Part shown: piece after piece, positions 8,500-17,072 of the stretch
How positions within the stretch are numbered: position 1 is the first letter of the stretch
Layout: each line of letters begins with the position of its first letter
Assembly (NCBI GenBank): GCA_003136575.1
Contig: PLEX01000225.1
Span: 48,952 to 89,337 of the forward strand
Source: Bryobacterales bacterium
Lineage (GTDB): Bacteria; Acidobacteriota; Terriglobia; Bryobacterales; Bryobacteraceae
Direction of reading: 5' to 3'
DNA: 40,386 bases
Position numbers and translations under genes: made by a program
The notes under the pieces: generated by a model
Database searches by the model: none
Seen by the model: only the letters and a program-made list of their open reading frames with translations
What the model was told of the DNA's origin: nothing

Positions 8500-9892
8500 T
8501 GGGGCGTAGTCCCTTTCGACGCGGCTTTTCCCCGCCCTCCGGTTTTTGGCGCTGCGGTCGCGGCGGGCAGGAAGGTAACGCCGTCGGGCAGGCCAACGAT
8601 ATCGGCTCTTGGCTCCTGAACGTTGAGCGTCAGAACGTACGAGGGACTCTTTGTGTACGATTCGACCACCCCTCTGAACCGGATCTCGATTCCGGCGGGA
8701 ACGTCACCTTTGATTTTGTCGTCGAACTGTAGCAGCGCGTCGCCGGCGGCATTGGAGACATTAACGAGAATTTGCTTTGGCGTCGGGACCGATACTACCG
8801 TTCCGCGGAACATCGGGGGGCCTTTGTAAGCGTCTCCCGCGGGAGGCGGGAATGCAACGTCTTTAAGGGACGCATTGAAGAAACCGTCGCCCCGCGTCTC
8901 CACTTCCGCGCGGATCGTTTCCCAGAAATCCAGGTCCGGGTGCTCCAGAGCCCAGGCGGCGTGATCTCTCTGTTTGGCATCGTCGATATCGACGATGCTC
9001 GGAATATGAAATCCATCGGAGGCAGTGCAGACCTTGCTGACTGTTTCAGCAAATCGTCGAGGCCGTCCGGACCGCCATGATAATTCGCGTAGTTGGACTT
9101 CAGGGCCTTGTCCGCCTTCGCCCTGGCGTCGGGTGGGAGCGCATTCGGCCCCTCAACGGAAAGAGACCGGGCAAGTTCGTACAGCGCCTCGGAGTAACGC
9201 ACGAAGTTCTTTGTCTCGAGCATTTCGTGGATGATCAGCGCTCCCCACTGATAAGACGTCGCGGCCTGAGTCGGGTCGATTGCAAGAACCTTTTTGTATT
9301 CGGTCTCCGCCGTCACGGTGTCCTTCTTCAGCGCCGCGGCATAGGCCATCAGCGCGTGCGCCTGCATTTCGGAGGTGGAGCGGATTTTGGTCCACTCGGC
9401 GGGGGACATTTGCGCAAGTTGAGGAAGCGATCTCAGGGAGTCGTCGAAGTACGTGCCGATGCCGTCAATGAGCTGTTGCGCTGCCTTCCTTCCGGCGTCG
9501 AGAACCGGCCCCTCCTGCTTGCCGAACGCCCCGGTTATCAGCCCTGTCAGCGCCTGCGTCGTCATAAAAGTTCGTTGAGCGGCGAGAGCGGTGTTCGGGT
9601 ACTGCTGTTCCCACTTCTTCAGCAGCTCCAGTTTTCTGGCCGGGTCCTGTTCATTGCCGGCGGCCAGGCCGATATCGGATTCTCCCTGATCTTTCCATGT
9701 CGGACCTGGGGCCGTTTGTGCCCATAAAACGGAGTTGAAGCACACGGCGGCCAGTATGCCTGCCATGAGGAACCAAATGGCCGAATGGAGAATCCTCGCC
9801 CATCCGCCGAATGGAACGCAAGGTGCCACGCCGGGAGAGGACGGCGACGCCGCGGCGGAAATCGCACGATGACGATGGTTTTCGTCTTTCAT
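8496..9892 (-). pseudogene. Stand-alone paralogue of the M56 sensor domain, one frameshift
   Basis: From ATG at 9892 the frame encodes an N-terminal hydrophobic anchor or signal (about residues 36-58, ending VLWAQ), then GPTWKDQGESDIGL and a helical-repeat region that aligns along its whole length with the last 370 residues of the neighbouring M56 protein. At about 9019 the homology leaves the frame: SARSALP is followed one frame over by DGFHIPSIVDIDDAK, continuing to a stop at 8496 with MFRGTVVSV, LVNVSNAAGDALLQF and FRGVVESY, all matching the paralogue. One base missing in the CCTCCG run explains it. Corrected length is about 466 residues. It has its own copy of the repressor operator. Either a recent pseudogene or a sequence error. 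Confidence 0.8.
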
Positions 9893-9898
9893 GCTTCC

Positions 9899-9926
9899 AT
9901 TATGACGATATTTTTCGTCATGTCAA
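9899..9926 (-). promoter_or_regulatory. Second BlaI-type promoter-operator
   Basis: On the minus strand: TTGACA (9926-9921), 16 bases, CATAAT (9904-9899), start codon at 9892. The palindrome ATGACGA-tatttt-TCGTCAT (9902-9921) has arms identical to the one at 8475-8494 and the same six-base spacer, in the same place between the promoter boxes. Again the expected first transcribed base is the A of ATG. This ties the stand-alone sensor gene to the repressor at 8079. Confidence 0.78.
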
Positions 9927-10029
9927 CCGGAATCTTGATCGGCGGGTGTCTCTTTGACGCAGATGCGTCCGCACCGGACTCGTCCGGATGGGCATTCGGG
10001 CGCGGCCACCCGCCTCGCCACCGGAGGAA

Positions 10030-10731
10030 TTATCCGCCGTCGCTGCGAAAACGGTAGCCGAAGAACGCGTCGGTCGTCAGATAGGTCGGCTTAGCCGGAG
10101 TATCCTCGATCTTCTTTCTTAATTGCCGGACGAACGTGCGCAGATACTCGACCTCGCCGCTGTAATCCGGACCCCAGACCGCGCGAAGAAGATCCTCATG
10201 CCGTACGGGCACGCCCGCGCGGCTCATCAGCAGTTCCAGAACGTCGAATTCCTTTGGCGTGAGGTGACGCTGCGCACCGCTTTTCATCACGCAGCGCCGC
10301 TGGCGGTCGAGCACGACATCTCCTACCACGATCTGCTCCGGCGTATGCGGGACAGTCGTTCTGCCCCGGCGAATCGCGCGGAGCCTGGCGGTCAGCTCCG
10401 GCACAACAAATGGCTTTGTGATGAAATCGTCGGCGCCGGCCTCGAACGCCTCCACCTTGTCGTCTTCGCTGTCGCGTACCGTGACCATCAGAATGCCCGC
10501 GGTCTGCAACTCGCGCCTCAGATCCCTGCACGTCGCGATGCCGCCTTTGCCCGGCATGTTGACGTCAAGCAGTATTGCATCATACGAAGTGCGCCGCGCC
10601 AGTTCGATAGCGTGTTCGCCGGTCGAGGCTTCGTCCGCCCTGTATCCGAGCGCTGTCAGCGTGGCGCCGAGTGCGCGGCGGATACCGGGGTCGTCGTCAA
10701 CGATAAGAACGGAACCGTTGGAACCTGTCAT
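10030..10731 (-). CDS. OmpR/PhoB-family response regulator (KdpE-like)
   Basis: A 233-residue regulator. The receiver domain (about 7-120) has the acidic cluster VDDD at 11-14, phosphoacceptor D56 in ILLDVNMPGKGG, and the lysine of TKPF. The winged-helix output domain (about 135-230) has HLTPKEFDVLELLM and the closing YLTTDAFFGYRF. That KdpE-like ending (GYRF) and the kinase type suggest the Kdp branch. It begins three bases after the histidine kinase stop, as the last gene of a minus-strand operon. No kdpFABC genes are in view, so the target is open. Confidence 0.92.
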   Translation of the reverse strand: MTGSNGSVLIVDDDPGIRRALGATLTALGYRADEASTGEHAIELARRTSYDAILLDVNMPGKGGIATCRDLRRELQTAGILMVTVRDSEDDKVEAFEAGADDFITKPFVVPELTARLRAIRRGRTTVPHTPEQIVVGDVVLDRQRRCVMKSGAQRHLTPKEFDVLELLMSRAGVPVRHEDLLRAVWGPDYSGEVEYLRTFVRQLRKKIEDTPAKPTYLTTDAFFGYRFRSDGG

Positions 10732-10733
10732 AT

Positions 10734-12338
10734 TCAGTCGCCTTCAGATATTGGGCTGCTGCCCGCTGTTTCCAGTGCTCCGGGAATTCCGGGCGGGCTG
10801 AGAGCTCCGTCCTGCATCCCGCCGGACAACGCGGGCAGAGCGAAAAAGAAAGTTGTTCCGGCGTCCGGGTCGCTTGTGGCCCATACGCGCCCGGAGTGCG
10901 CCGCCGCGATCTTGCGAGCGACCGACAGGCCGAGGCCCGTTCCCGCAATCTGCTGAGCGGTACCCGTCGCGCGATAGAACCGCTCAAAAATGCGCTCCAA
11001 CTCCGGTGCCTGAATCGCCGGGCCCTGATTGTTCACGCTCAGCACAATCCCTCCTCGGCCATGTTCGGCACGGATCGCGATCTCCGAAGCGGACGCGGAA
11101 TACTTGATCGCATTGTCTACCAGTTGTGCCAGTGCCATCCCGAGCAACTGTTCGTCGCCCGATACGGCCATTCCTGTTTCAAGGCCCGTGATCCGGATGG
11201 CGTGCCCCTGGGTCCGCCCTTCGAATCCATTAACCACGCGGCGAAGGAGCGCATCGATCCGAAGACTGCGCGGCCTCAGCCGAACCTCTCTTTCATCCAG
11301 CCGCGCCATCACGAGCAACCGGTTGGTGATATCGTCGAGCCGTCCCGCTTCGCTGTCGATCAGCGAGACGAGTTCACCCTGCGCCGGTCCGAGTCCTCCC
11401 ATTTCGAGCAGCCCGGAACTGGCGGTGCGAATTGCCGTCAGGGGTGTCTTCACGTCGTGGGCGAGAGCGTCCAGCACCGCCGTGCGCAGTTGCTCGTTCT
11501 GGCGGGCGGCCTCTGCCCTGTTCTCTTTTTCAAGCGACCGGAAGCGTTCGAGCGCCACAGCGACGAGCGACGCCAGCGCCCCGGCGACCGGCTCGCCGAT
11601 ACGCCCGCCGCAGAGCGCCAGAGCGCCAACCGGGCGCACTCCCATCCGCAGCACGCAGTACCAGGTGTGGTCGGCCTTGTCAAACCAATCCTTCGCCCCG
11701 ATGTAGGTGTGTTTGGCCTTGCGTTCGAGGTCGGCGCCCGTTGACCCCGCCGCTGCGAACCTGGCCGCCTCCGCGTCGTAGACTCCGGCGCTTTCACATT
11801 GGAAGACGCGCACGATCAGGCCCGCCAGTTGAGGGCCGGGGGCCTGTGCACGGTCCATCAGCAGGATCAGGCGGCTGATTTCATACAGGCCTTCCGTCTC
11901 CTCCCGGCGCCGGATAGCCACTTGCGTCTGTTCAGCGGCCCGGCCGGATAAACGGCTGACAACAAGCGCGCAATACTCGAATGTGGCGAGAGCGATCCAG
12001 TTTTGCGGATCGGCCACAACCCAGGTCAGAACGGGCGGCACCAGAAAATAGAGTTGGCAGACGACGGCGAGAATCGAGATCGCGCTTGCCGGCCAAAAGC
12101 CGGATCGTCGCGCGATCAGGACGACTACGGTCAGGTGGAGGAATGCCGCGGTAGTCAGATTCAGGTGGAATCTGTAGCCAACGAAGGTTATGGCGGCAAC
12201 GGCGGCTGTGCCGGAAGCTATCGTCAAAACCATCTGCCGCAACGTTCGCAAGTCGGGCCGCTCCGACTCCGCCGCCGGAGACCCTGCCGACCGGCTGGCT
12301 GCCGGTAGATCTTCCGCGGTCGTGACCATCAGTGCCAT
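10734..12338 (-). CDS. Sensor histidine kinase with DUF4118 membrane domain (KdpD-like, lacking the UspA part)
   Basis: A 534-residue kinase. A DUF4118-type four-helix membrane bundle lies at about residues 35-130 (for example FHLNLTTAAFLHLTVVVLIA, with the FLVPPV turn). A GAF-like region follows at about 165-265. The HisKA box ALAHDVKTPLTAIR has H294. The HATPase domain has QLVDNAIKYS, an FERFYR block and GTGLGLSVARKI. This matches the C-terminal half of KdpD; the N-terminal KdpD and UspA-like domains are missing, as in many shortened relatives. It sits between two KdpE-like regulators in one operon (17 and 2 bases between genes). Signal unknown; K+ or osmotic stress is only an analogy. Confidence 0.92.
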   Translation of the reverse strand: MALMVTTAEDLPAASRSAGSPAAESERPDLRTLRQMVLTIASGTAAVAAITFVGYRFHLNLTTAAFLHLTVVVLIARRSGFWPASAISILAVVCQLYFLVPPVLTWVVADPQNWIALATFEYCALVVSRLSGRAAEQTQVAIRRREETEGLYEISRLILLMDRAQAPGPQLAGLIVRVFQCESAGVYDAEAARFAAAGSTGADLERKAKHTYIGAKDWFDKADHTWYCVLRMGVRPVGALALCGGRIGEPVAGALASLVAVALERFRSLEKENRAEAARQNEQLRTAVLDALAHDVKTPLTAIRTASSGLLEMGGLGPAQGELVSLIDSEAGRLDDITNRLLVMARLDEREVRLRPRSLRIDALLRRVVNGFEGRTQGHAIRITGLETGMAVSGDEQLLGMALAQLVDNAIKYSASASEIAIRAEHGRGGIVLSVNNQGPAIQAPELERIFERFYRATGTAQQIAGTGLGLSVARKIAAAHSGRVWATSDPDAGTTFFFALPALSGGMQDGALSPPGIPGALETAGSSPISEGD

Positions 12339-12355
12339 AGCTTACTTGCCCGTAT

Positions 12356-13150
12356 TCATGTACAAACGCGCGTGTCCGCCGGGGCGCACGGCTGTCGGTC
12401 GAGCGAGACGGAGTCCGCGAACCGGTAACCGACGTGACTATCGGTCAGCAGATACTTCGGTTCGGTGGGATTATCCTCCAGCTTTTTTCGGAGCTGGCGG
12501 ATAAACGTTCTCAGATACTCGTTCCGGCTGGCATATTCCTGCCCCCAGACCGTTGTCAGAAGCCGCGCATGATTGACGGGCGACCCGGCGTGAGCCATCA
12601 GATAGTGAAGAAGATCGAACTCTTTCGGCGTGAGGAGCACAATCGCTCCCGCCTTCTCCACATAACGGCGGGCGGGGTCCAGTACGATTTCACCGATGCG
12701 GATGCGCGGCTCATGATCGGCTGCCGGTGTCTGCACGCGGCGAACGGCCGCGCGTATCCGGGCAGTCAACTCCCGCATGTGAAACGGCTTGACGACATAG
12801 TCGTCCGCTCCGGCGTCCAGCGCGCCCACCTGGTCGTCCTGAGTGCTTCTGACCGAGAGCATCAGAATCGCGAGACGCGGGAAGAGCTGCCGTAGATCCC
12901 TGCATACGTTGACGCCGTCTTTCCCCGGCATATTGATATCGAGCAGGACCGCATCGAATCTTACTGCGCGCGCGAGCGATAGCGCCTCGGTGCCGGAGCA
13001 AGCCTCGGTTATATCGAAGCCCTGAGCGTACAGCGTCATATGAAGGGCGCGCCGGATCGAATAGTCGTCATCCACGATAAGAATGCGGCCGGCGGATTGG
13101 GGCTCTTCGGCCGGTATGCCGTAAGGCGCCGATTCCCGCTCACTCGTCAT
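12356..13150 (-). CDS. OmpR/PhoB-family response regulator (KdpE-like), first gene of the operon
   Basis: A 264-residue regulator with GGAG seven bases before its ATG. The receiver has VDDD at 26-29, phosphoacceptor D71 in LLDINMPGKDG and K in VKPF. The output domain has LLTPKEFDLLHYLM and ends LLTDSHVGYRF, followed by about 20 extra residues. It is clearly a paralogue of the regulator at 10030 (shared LLDxNMPGK, NEYLRTFIRQLRKKLED versus VEYLRTFVRQLRKKIED). Two regulators around one kinase suggest a branched output or competition for phosphate. Confidence 0.92.
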   Translation of the reverse strand: MTSERESAPYGIPAEEPQSAGRILIVDDDYSIRRALHMTLYAQGFDITEACSGTEALSLARAVRFDAVLLDINMPGKDGVNVCRDLRQLFPRLAILMLSVRSTQDDQVGALDAGADDYVVKPFHMRELTARIRAAVRRVQTPAADHEPRIRIGEIVLDPARRYVEKAGAIVLLTPKEFDLLHYLMAHAGSPVNHARLLTTVWGQEYASRNEYLRTFIRQLRKKLEDNPTEPKYLLTDSHVGYRFADSVSLDRQPCAPADTRVCT

Positions 13151-13465
13151 ATAGTGTCTCCGCCTTCGAGTGCGGGGTTCCGCTCGCCCTCTATTCGTAT
13201 ATCAGGTTAGAACGACTCACGTAAGAAAGTCATAAAAAAACCGTATGGAAAAAGGGGATATCCGATCCGAATCCAACGAATGCAGCTGTTTCTCACCGGG
13301 AACGCTTATCGGGCCAATCGAAAGAATTAGAGGCGCGCAACGGATTAATCACATGGCCATTATGCCGTCCTGATGTTACCGCCAATAAGCTCGTGATCGG
13401 GTGCTCGTAATATGGCAGCTGCTCAAGCCGGAAACGGGCACAAGAAAGACAACAGGACAATCCAT
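13151..13465. other. Divergent intergenic region between the two-component operon and the beta-barrel gene
   Basis: About 315 bases that must hold promoters for both directions. An A-rich run (CATAAAAAAACCG, near 13231) and several weak -10-like hexamers are visible, but I see no confident promoter pair, no strong palindrome and no gene. The regulators at 10030 and 12356 could bind here, but no direct repeat typical of OmpR/PhoB sites stands out. Confidence 0.4.
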
Positions 13466-15589
13466 ATGACTTCGAATCGAACGCGAAGTATTTCCGCGAT
13501 GGGCACAATCGCCGCGCTGGCTCTTTTCCACGCGCCGATCAACGCAGTCGCTCAGGAGGCGAGTAGCCAGGCGGGCATCGCGCCCGGCAGCGCGGTTTAC
13601 CCGGGAACCATTGTTGGCACGGTACGAAACACGGCAAACGCAGCGATTGGCGGCGCAACCATCACCGCGACGCGCCTCGACAACCACAGCATCCGCAGCA
13701 CGATGTCGACAAGCGAAGGCATCTATTCCTTCTCGGATCTGGCGCCGGGAAATTATTCATTGTTGGCGCAGGCGGACGGCTTTCCGGACGCACAGATCGC
13801 GTCGGCGGCGGTGACGTCGGGGAAACCAACCACGATAAACATCGGGATGGCAAAGCTGCCGACTGTTCTTGCTAAGCCTGCTTCGATCTCTTATAATTCC
13901 ACTGTGCCCGAACCTGGCGCGGCTGGCGTCAGCCAGCCGCGGCCGGCCACGACGGCGTCCAATGCGAACGAAGGCCTGTGGTCGGCGCTCTTCAAGAGAG
14001 CTGTTACGCACGACTTGACGGCCCCACGGCCGAAACCGGCACCCGTGAACACGGCTTCGCTCTCCGCTCCTCCGGCCTCGGCATTCGATAAGCCAAATAC
14101 GGATGCGCTTTCGCCAATGCCCGCACCTCAGGCAATTGCGCCTGTTGCGTCGGTCGCGGGCACCCTGGCGCCGGCTCCTGCGGGGGCCGAGCCGGCTGTT
14201 GCGCCAGGCGCTCCCCCCGTAGACACATTTACTCCTTTTGCCGACTATGACGCGACCTGGCTGAACGGCAACACACGCCAGCACGACTCTCCACTGGACA
14301 GCAAGTACGTCAGCGGCGAATTTCGGGCGGATACCTTTTACGGCGAAGACTTCAATCAGCCGATTGATCACTCCATGGGCGGATCGAGCGAGGTTTTCCG
14401 AAGCGGCGAAGTGCAACTGGAAGATCTGTCGCTGGGTGGCGATTTTCACGACGGTCACATGCGCGGCCGGGTTCTGATGCTCTTTGGAATGTTCTCCGCC
14501 ACGACGGTGCGCAACGACCCCAGCCCCGCGGTCGGCCAATGGGACGTCCGCGCGGCGTACAAATATGTCTCCGAAGCCTACGGCGGCTATCACTGGAATG
14601 TGCAGCACGGACTCAACATCGATGCCGGTATTTTCGTTTCCTACGTCGGTCTTTTCAGCTATCACAATTTCGACAACTGGGCCTATCAACCATCGTATGT
14701 GTCGTCGAACACACCATGGTTTTTTAATGGCGTTCGGATCCAGTGGTTCCCCACCAACCACCTGAAAATCGAGCCGTGGATCATCAACGGGTGGCAGTCC
14801 TACAACAAGATGAACGGTCACCCGGGGTTGGGAGGGCAACTCAAATATACTCCGCACGACTGGATGACGTTGATCTTCAATCAGTACGGTTTTGGCGAAG
14901 ACAACGTCGGTCTTCCCAAGCGCGCGCGATACCACACCGACGACAGCGTGGAAATCAAGTACTTCGATAAGCAGGTGCCGGGCAACGGCATCGACAAAAT
15001 GGCATTCACCTTCACGGGCGATTTGGGATGCGAGAGCGGTGAGGGCGTTACCTGCACGGGAGGACATGGCCCGTATAACCCCCTGACGGGACTCGGTGGC
15101 CCGAAACAGGCATTTCTCGGTTACATGATTTACGACCGCACGTGGTGGCACCACGACCTTTTTGCCTTTACTTTGGGCGGTGGCGCGATGAATAACCCCG
15201 GTCGCTACCTCACGCTGGTACTGCCCATCAACGGCGCGGATGCAATCTCCGGGACGCCCTATTTCCCGGCAGCCCCGGGGTTACCGTTGAAAGCCTACGA
15301 TGGAACAGCTACGTTGGACTACATGCCCAGCCAATTCGCCACCTTCCGGCTGGAGTTTGGTTATCGTCACACGAATGTTCCGTACTGGTCGGGCCGAGGC
15401 GGAATCACACCTCCGGGCGGTAACAATGGTTCTCCGGCGGACTTTGCGTGCATTACCGGCGCATCTTCCGGACAGACAGATTTGGGGGCTGCCGAAGTAG
15501 CCTGCGGCGGAGGCCGTAGCAGCGTCTGGTTCCCGGATCTCCGCGAAGGGCAGGCGCTGTTAAGCGCCGCCATCATGGTGAAGTTCTAG
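13466..15589 (+). CDS. Outer-membrane beta-barrel protein with N-terminal carboxypeptidase-regulatory-like domain
   Basis: The ATG at 13466 has AGGA eight bases upstream and gives a normal signal peptide (MTSNRTRSISAMGTIAALAL, cleavage near AVAQ). An earlier in-frame ATG at 13412 lacks a ribosome site. About 80 residues follow that look like a CarboxypepD_reg/CNA-B beta-sandwich (GTVRNTANAAIGGATITATR, YSFSDLAPGNYSLLAQADGF). Then comes a roughly 130-residue Pro/Ala-rich linker, then a long aromatic barrel of the putative beta-barrel porin-2 type (PFADYDATWLNGNTRQ, FRADTFYGEDFNQPID, ending AAIMVKF with a terminal Phe as in outer-membrane proteins). Probably a porin or solute channel; solute unknown. 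It is divergent from the KdpE/KdpD-like operon. Confidence 0.85.
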   Translation: MTSNRTRSISAMGTIAALALFHAPINAVAQEASSQAGIAPGSAVYPGTIVGTVRNTANAAIGGATITATRLDNHSIRSTMSTSEGIYSFSDLAPGNYSLLAQADGFPDAQIASAAVTSGKPTTINIGMAKLPTVLAKPASISYNSTVPEPGAAGVSQPRPATTASNANEGLWSALFKRAVTHDLTAPRPKPAPVNTASLSAPPASAFDKPNTDALSPMPAPQAIAPVASVAGTLAPAPAGAEPAVAPGAPPVDTFTPFADYDATWLNGNTRQHDSPLDSKYVSGEFRADTFYGEDFNQPIDHSMGGSSEVFRSGEVQLEDLSLGGDFHDGHMRGRVLMLFGMFSATTVRNDPSPAVGQWDVRAAYKYVSEAYGGYHWNVQHGLNIDAGIFVSYVGLFSYHNFDNWAYQPSYVSSNTPWFFNGVRIQWFPTNHLKIEPWIINGWQSYNKMNGHPGLGGQLKYTPHDWMTLIFNQYGFGEDNVGLPKRARYHTDDSVEIKYFDKQVPGNGIDKMAFTFTGDLGCESGEGVTCTGGHGPYNPLTGLGGPKQAFLGYMIYDRTWWHHDLFAFTLGGGAMNNPGRYLTLVLPINGADAISGTPYFPAAPGLPLKAYDGTATLDYMPSQFATFRLEFGYRHTNVPYWSGRGGITPPGGNNGSPADFACITGASSGQTDLGAAEVACGGGRSSVWFPDLREGQALLSAAIMVKF

Positions 15590-15671
15590 CCGGGCATGGA
15601 TTGTGTGGAGCGGACAACGCCGCGCGCCTTCGTCGCGGCGTTGCTCCCGTCGGCCAGGCAGGAGGTCCGCG

Positions 15672-15974
15672 ATGGATTTATCGCAAATGAGTAATCCTGG
15701 TCTTCAGAATGCCGTGAGGCGGAACCTGGTAAGCTTTCCGTCACAAGCTCCGGTCTTCCCGCGGCAGGCTCGAACCGATATCCAATGGCGTGTGGCGCTG
15801 CTCTATTTCGTCCGTGGTTGGTCGTTCAACGCCATCGCGGGTCGATACCGTTTATCTCACGAGCGCGTCGGGCAGATTGCGAGGGACTGGCGGACAGCGT
15901 CTATTGCCGCTGGTTATATTCAGGAGATCCCTGGCGGTCCATTGCGGGACACAGTGAAGGCAGGATATTTGTGA
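15672..15974 (+). CDS. Small helix-turn-helix protein
   Basis: About 100 residues from an ATG with a clear AGGAGGT sequence eight to fourteen bases upstream. An open frame extends further up to 15603 but has no ribosome site. The C-terminal half reads TDIQWRVALLYFVRGWSFNA, then IAGRYRLSHERVGQIARDW. This resembles a sigma-70 region-4-like HTH that might bind DNA, of a kind repeated in acidobacterial genomes (memory-based). There is no sigma region 2. Function unknown; it stands alone between the beta-barrel gene and the EF-hand gene. Confidence 0.7.
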   Translation: MDLSQMSNPGLQNAVRRNLVSFPSQAPVFPRQARTDIQWRVALLYFVRGWSFNAIAGRYRLSHERVGQIARDWRTASIAAGYIQEIPGGPLRDTVKAGYL

Positions 15975-16074
15975 ACGGGTCCGCGTGCGCCTGCGAAAAT
16001 GGCAGCGGCAAAGGTCCGAATCTCAAGACCTGTTTGTGAACCTGATTTGGGAGAGAGATATGCAGGAGCCAGCC

Positions 16075-16396
16075 ATGTTAAAGGAAACGAAGATCCTGTG
16101 GGGCATCGCGATCGTTGCAATGCTTACCGCAACGATGATCATGACAGGGGCTGCTATAGCACAAGGGCAGCGGATCCGAAGACGCAGGATAAGCTGGCGC
16201 TGGGATTGGATGAAGTCACACAGTTGGTGTTGCTGATGGACGCCGACAAGAACGGGAAGATCTCCAGACAGGAGTTCATGAAGTTCATGGAAGCCGAATT
16301 CGACCGCTGGATAAGAATAAGAGCGGAGAACTCGACGTCACCGAACTAAAGCGGTCGAGGTTGCGCGTAAGTCACTTCACCGCAGTGGGTAAATGA
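16075..16396 (+). pseudogene. Exported EF-hand protein with two frameshifts
   Basis: AGGAG seven bases upstream supports the ATG at 16075; an ATG at 16060 is also possible. The first frame gives a signal peptide (MLKETKILWGIAIVAMLTAT, then AAIAQG). The second frame carries DPKTQDKLALGLDEVTQLV and a canonical EF-hand loop DADKNGKISRQE. The third carries a second loop, DKNKSGELDVTE, and runs to a stop at 16394-16396. Restoring one G at 16165-16167 and one G at 16309-16310 yields a continuous protein of about 108 residues with two calcium-binding loops. Both breaks are one-base losses in G runs, so an error in the sequence is as likely as decay. Confidence 0.75.
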
Positions 16397-16528
16397 CAGC
16401 CCGTCGCGGTCTGATTCCTGGAGATGTGGCCCTTGTTGTTAACCGTCTGACTTCGCTCGGCATACGGCAACGGTATCGGACGCGCTTCTTTGCCGACCTG
16501 GCCGACTCGTCCGCCAGGGAAATCGGCG

Positions 16529-17008
16529 CTACGCCGAATTGCCCGGGTTCTTCCAATATCCCGACATTAGTTCGGTCGACCAGGTTGGTTGCCGCACCGA
16601 ACCACGGGGGCCGAACTCCTTCATGTACGGCTTGATGTCGAGGACGGGCGTGCCATCGATTGCGTCGAGACCTTCGACAGTAATGGACAGACCCTGAACC
16701 GAAACCAGCCGGCACGTTGTCACTCCCAGCCTGTTGGGGCGGCTCTTTGCCCTCTGGGCGAAGATGCCTGTCAGCGGCCAGTCCTTGCGTCCGCGAGGGT
16801 GCCGGGCGCCTGTGGCAATTTCGCCCTCTTCAACGCGGTGGAACAGGAATACGATCTCCAGGTGGGAAAATTCGTCGAGACCGGTGAGGCAATCGGGAGT
16901 GAATCGGGAGTCGTCGAGGTCGATTCGCGAGATTACTCCGCCCCACACGTCGTCGACAGCCTCCCGGACCGGGTTGGCGACGTGACCGATGGGATTCAGT
17001 TCCGGCAT
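16529..17008 (-). CDS. TsaA-like/TrmO-family protein (tRNA N6-threonylcarbamoyladenosine methyltransferase type)
   Basis: About 159 residues from the ATG at 17008 (start MPELNPIGHVANPVRE); an upstream in-frame ATG at 17050 would add 14 residues, and neither has a good ribosome site. The family pattern is clear: IGHV at the N-terminus, DDVWGGVISRIDLD, LDEFSHLEIVFLFH, ARHPRGRKDWPLTGIFAQRA, RPNRLGVTTCRLV and LDAIDGTPVLDIKPYMKEF. YaeB/TrmO uses SAM to methylate t6A37 of some tRNAs, but many members of this UPF0066 beta-barrel family lack a proven role. It lies 64 bases downstream of ahcY on the same strand, so it may share its transcript. This would fit a SAM-using enzyme next to the gene that removes the SAH product. 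Confidence 0.85.
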   Translation of the reverse strand: MPELNPIGHVANPVREAVDDVWGGVISRIDLDDSRFTPDCLTGLDEFSHLEIVFLFHRVEEGEIATGARHPRGRKDWPLTGIFAQRAKSRPNRLGVTTCRLVSVQGLSITVEGLDAIDGTPVLDIKPYMKEFGPRGSVRQPTWSTELMSGYWKNPGNSA

Positions 17009-17072
17009 GTTATTGCACTTGCAAGCCACGCGGGACGTGGGAAAGAACATCAGTCCCGCGCGGCATGCGGAC

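Noticed and set aside
10030..13150. A true Kdp potassium-transport system
   Set aside because: The kinase lacks the N-terminal KdpD and UspA parts and no kdpFABC genes are present, so only the label KdpE/KdpD-like is used.
13412..13465. Upstream ATG at 13412 as the start of the beta-barrel gene
   Set aside because: It has no ribosome site and would bury the signal peptide behind 18 polar residues; the ATG at 13466 fits better.
13757..15154. Long antisense frame inside the beta-barrel gene
   Set aside because: No start signals or domain, and it is fully explained as the complement of a well-supported gene.
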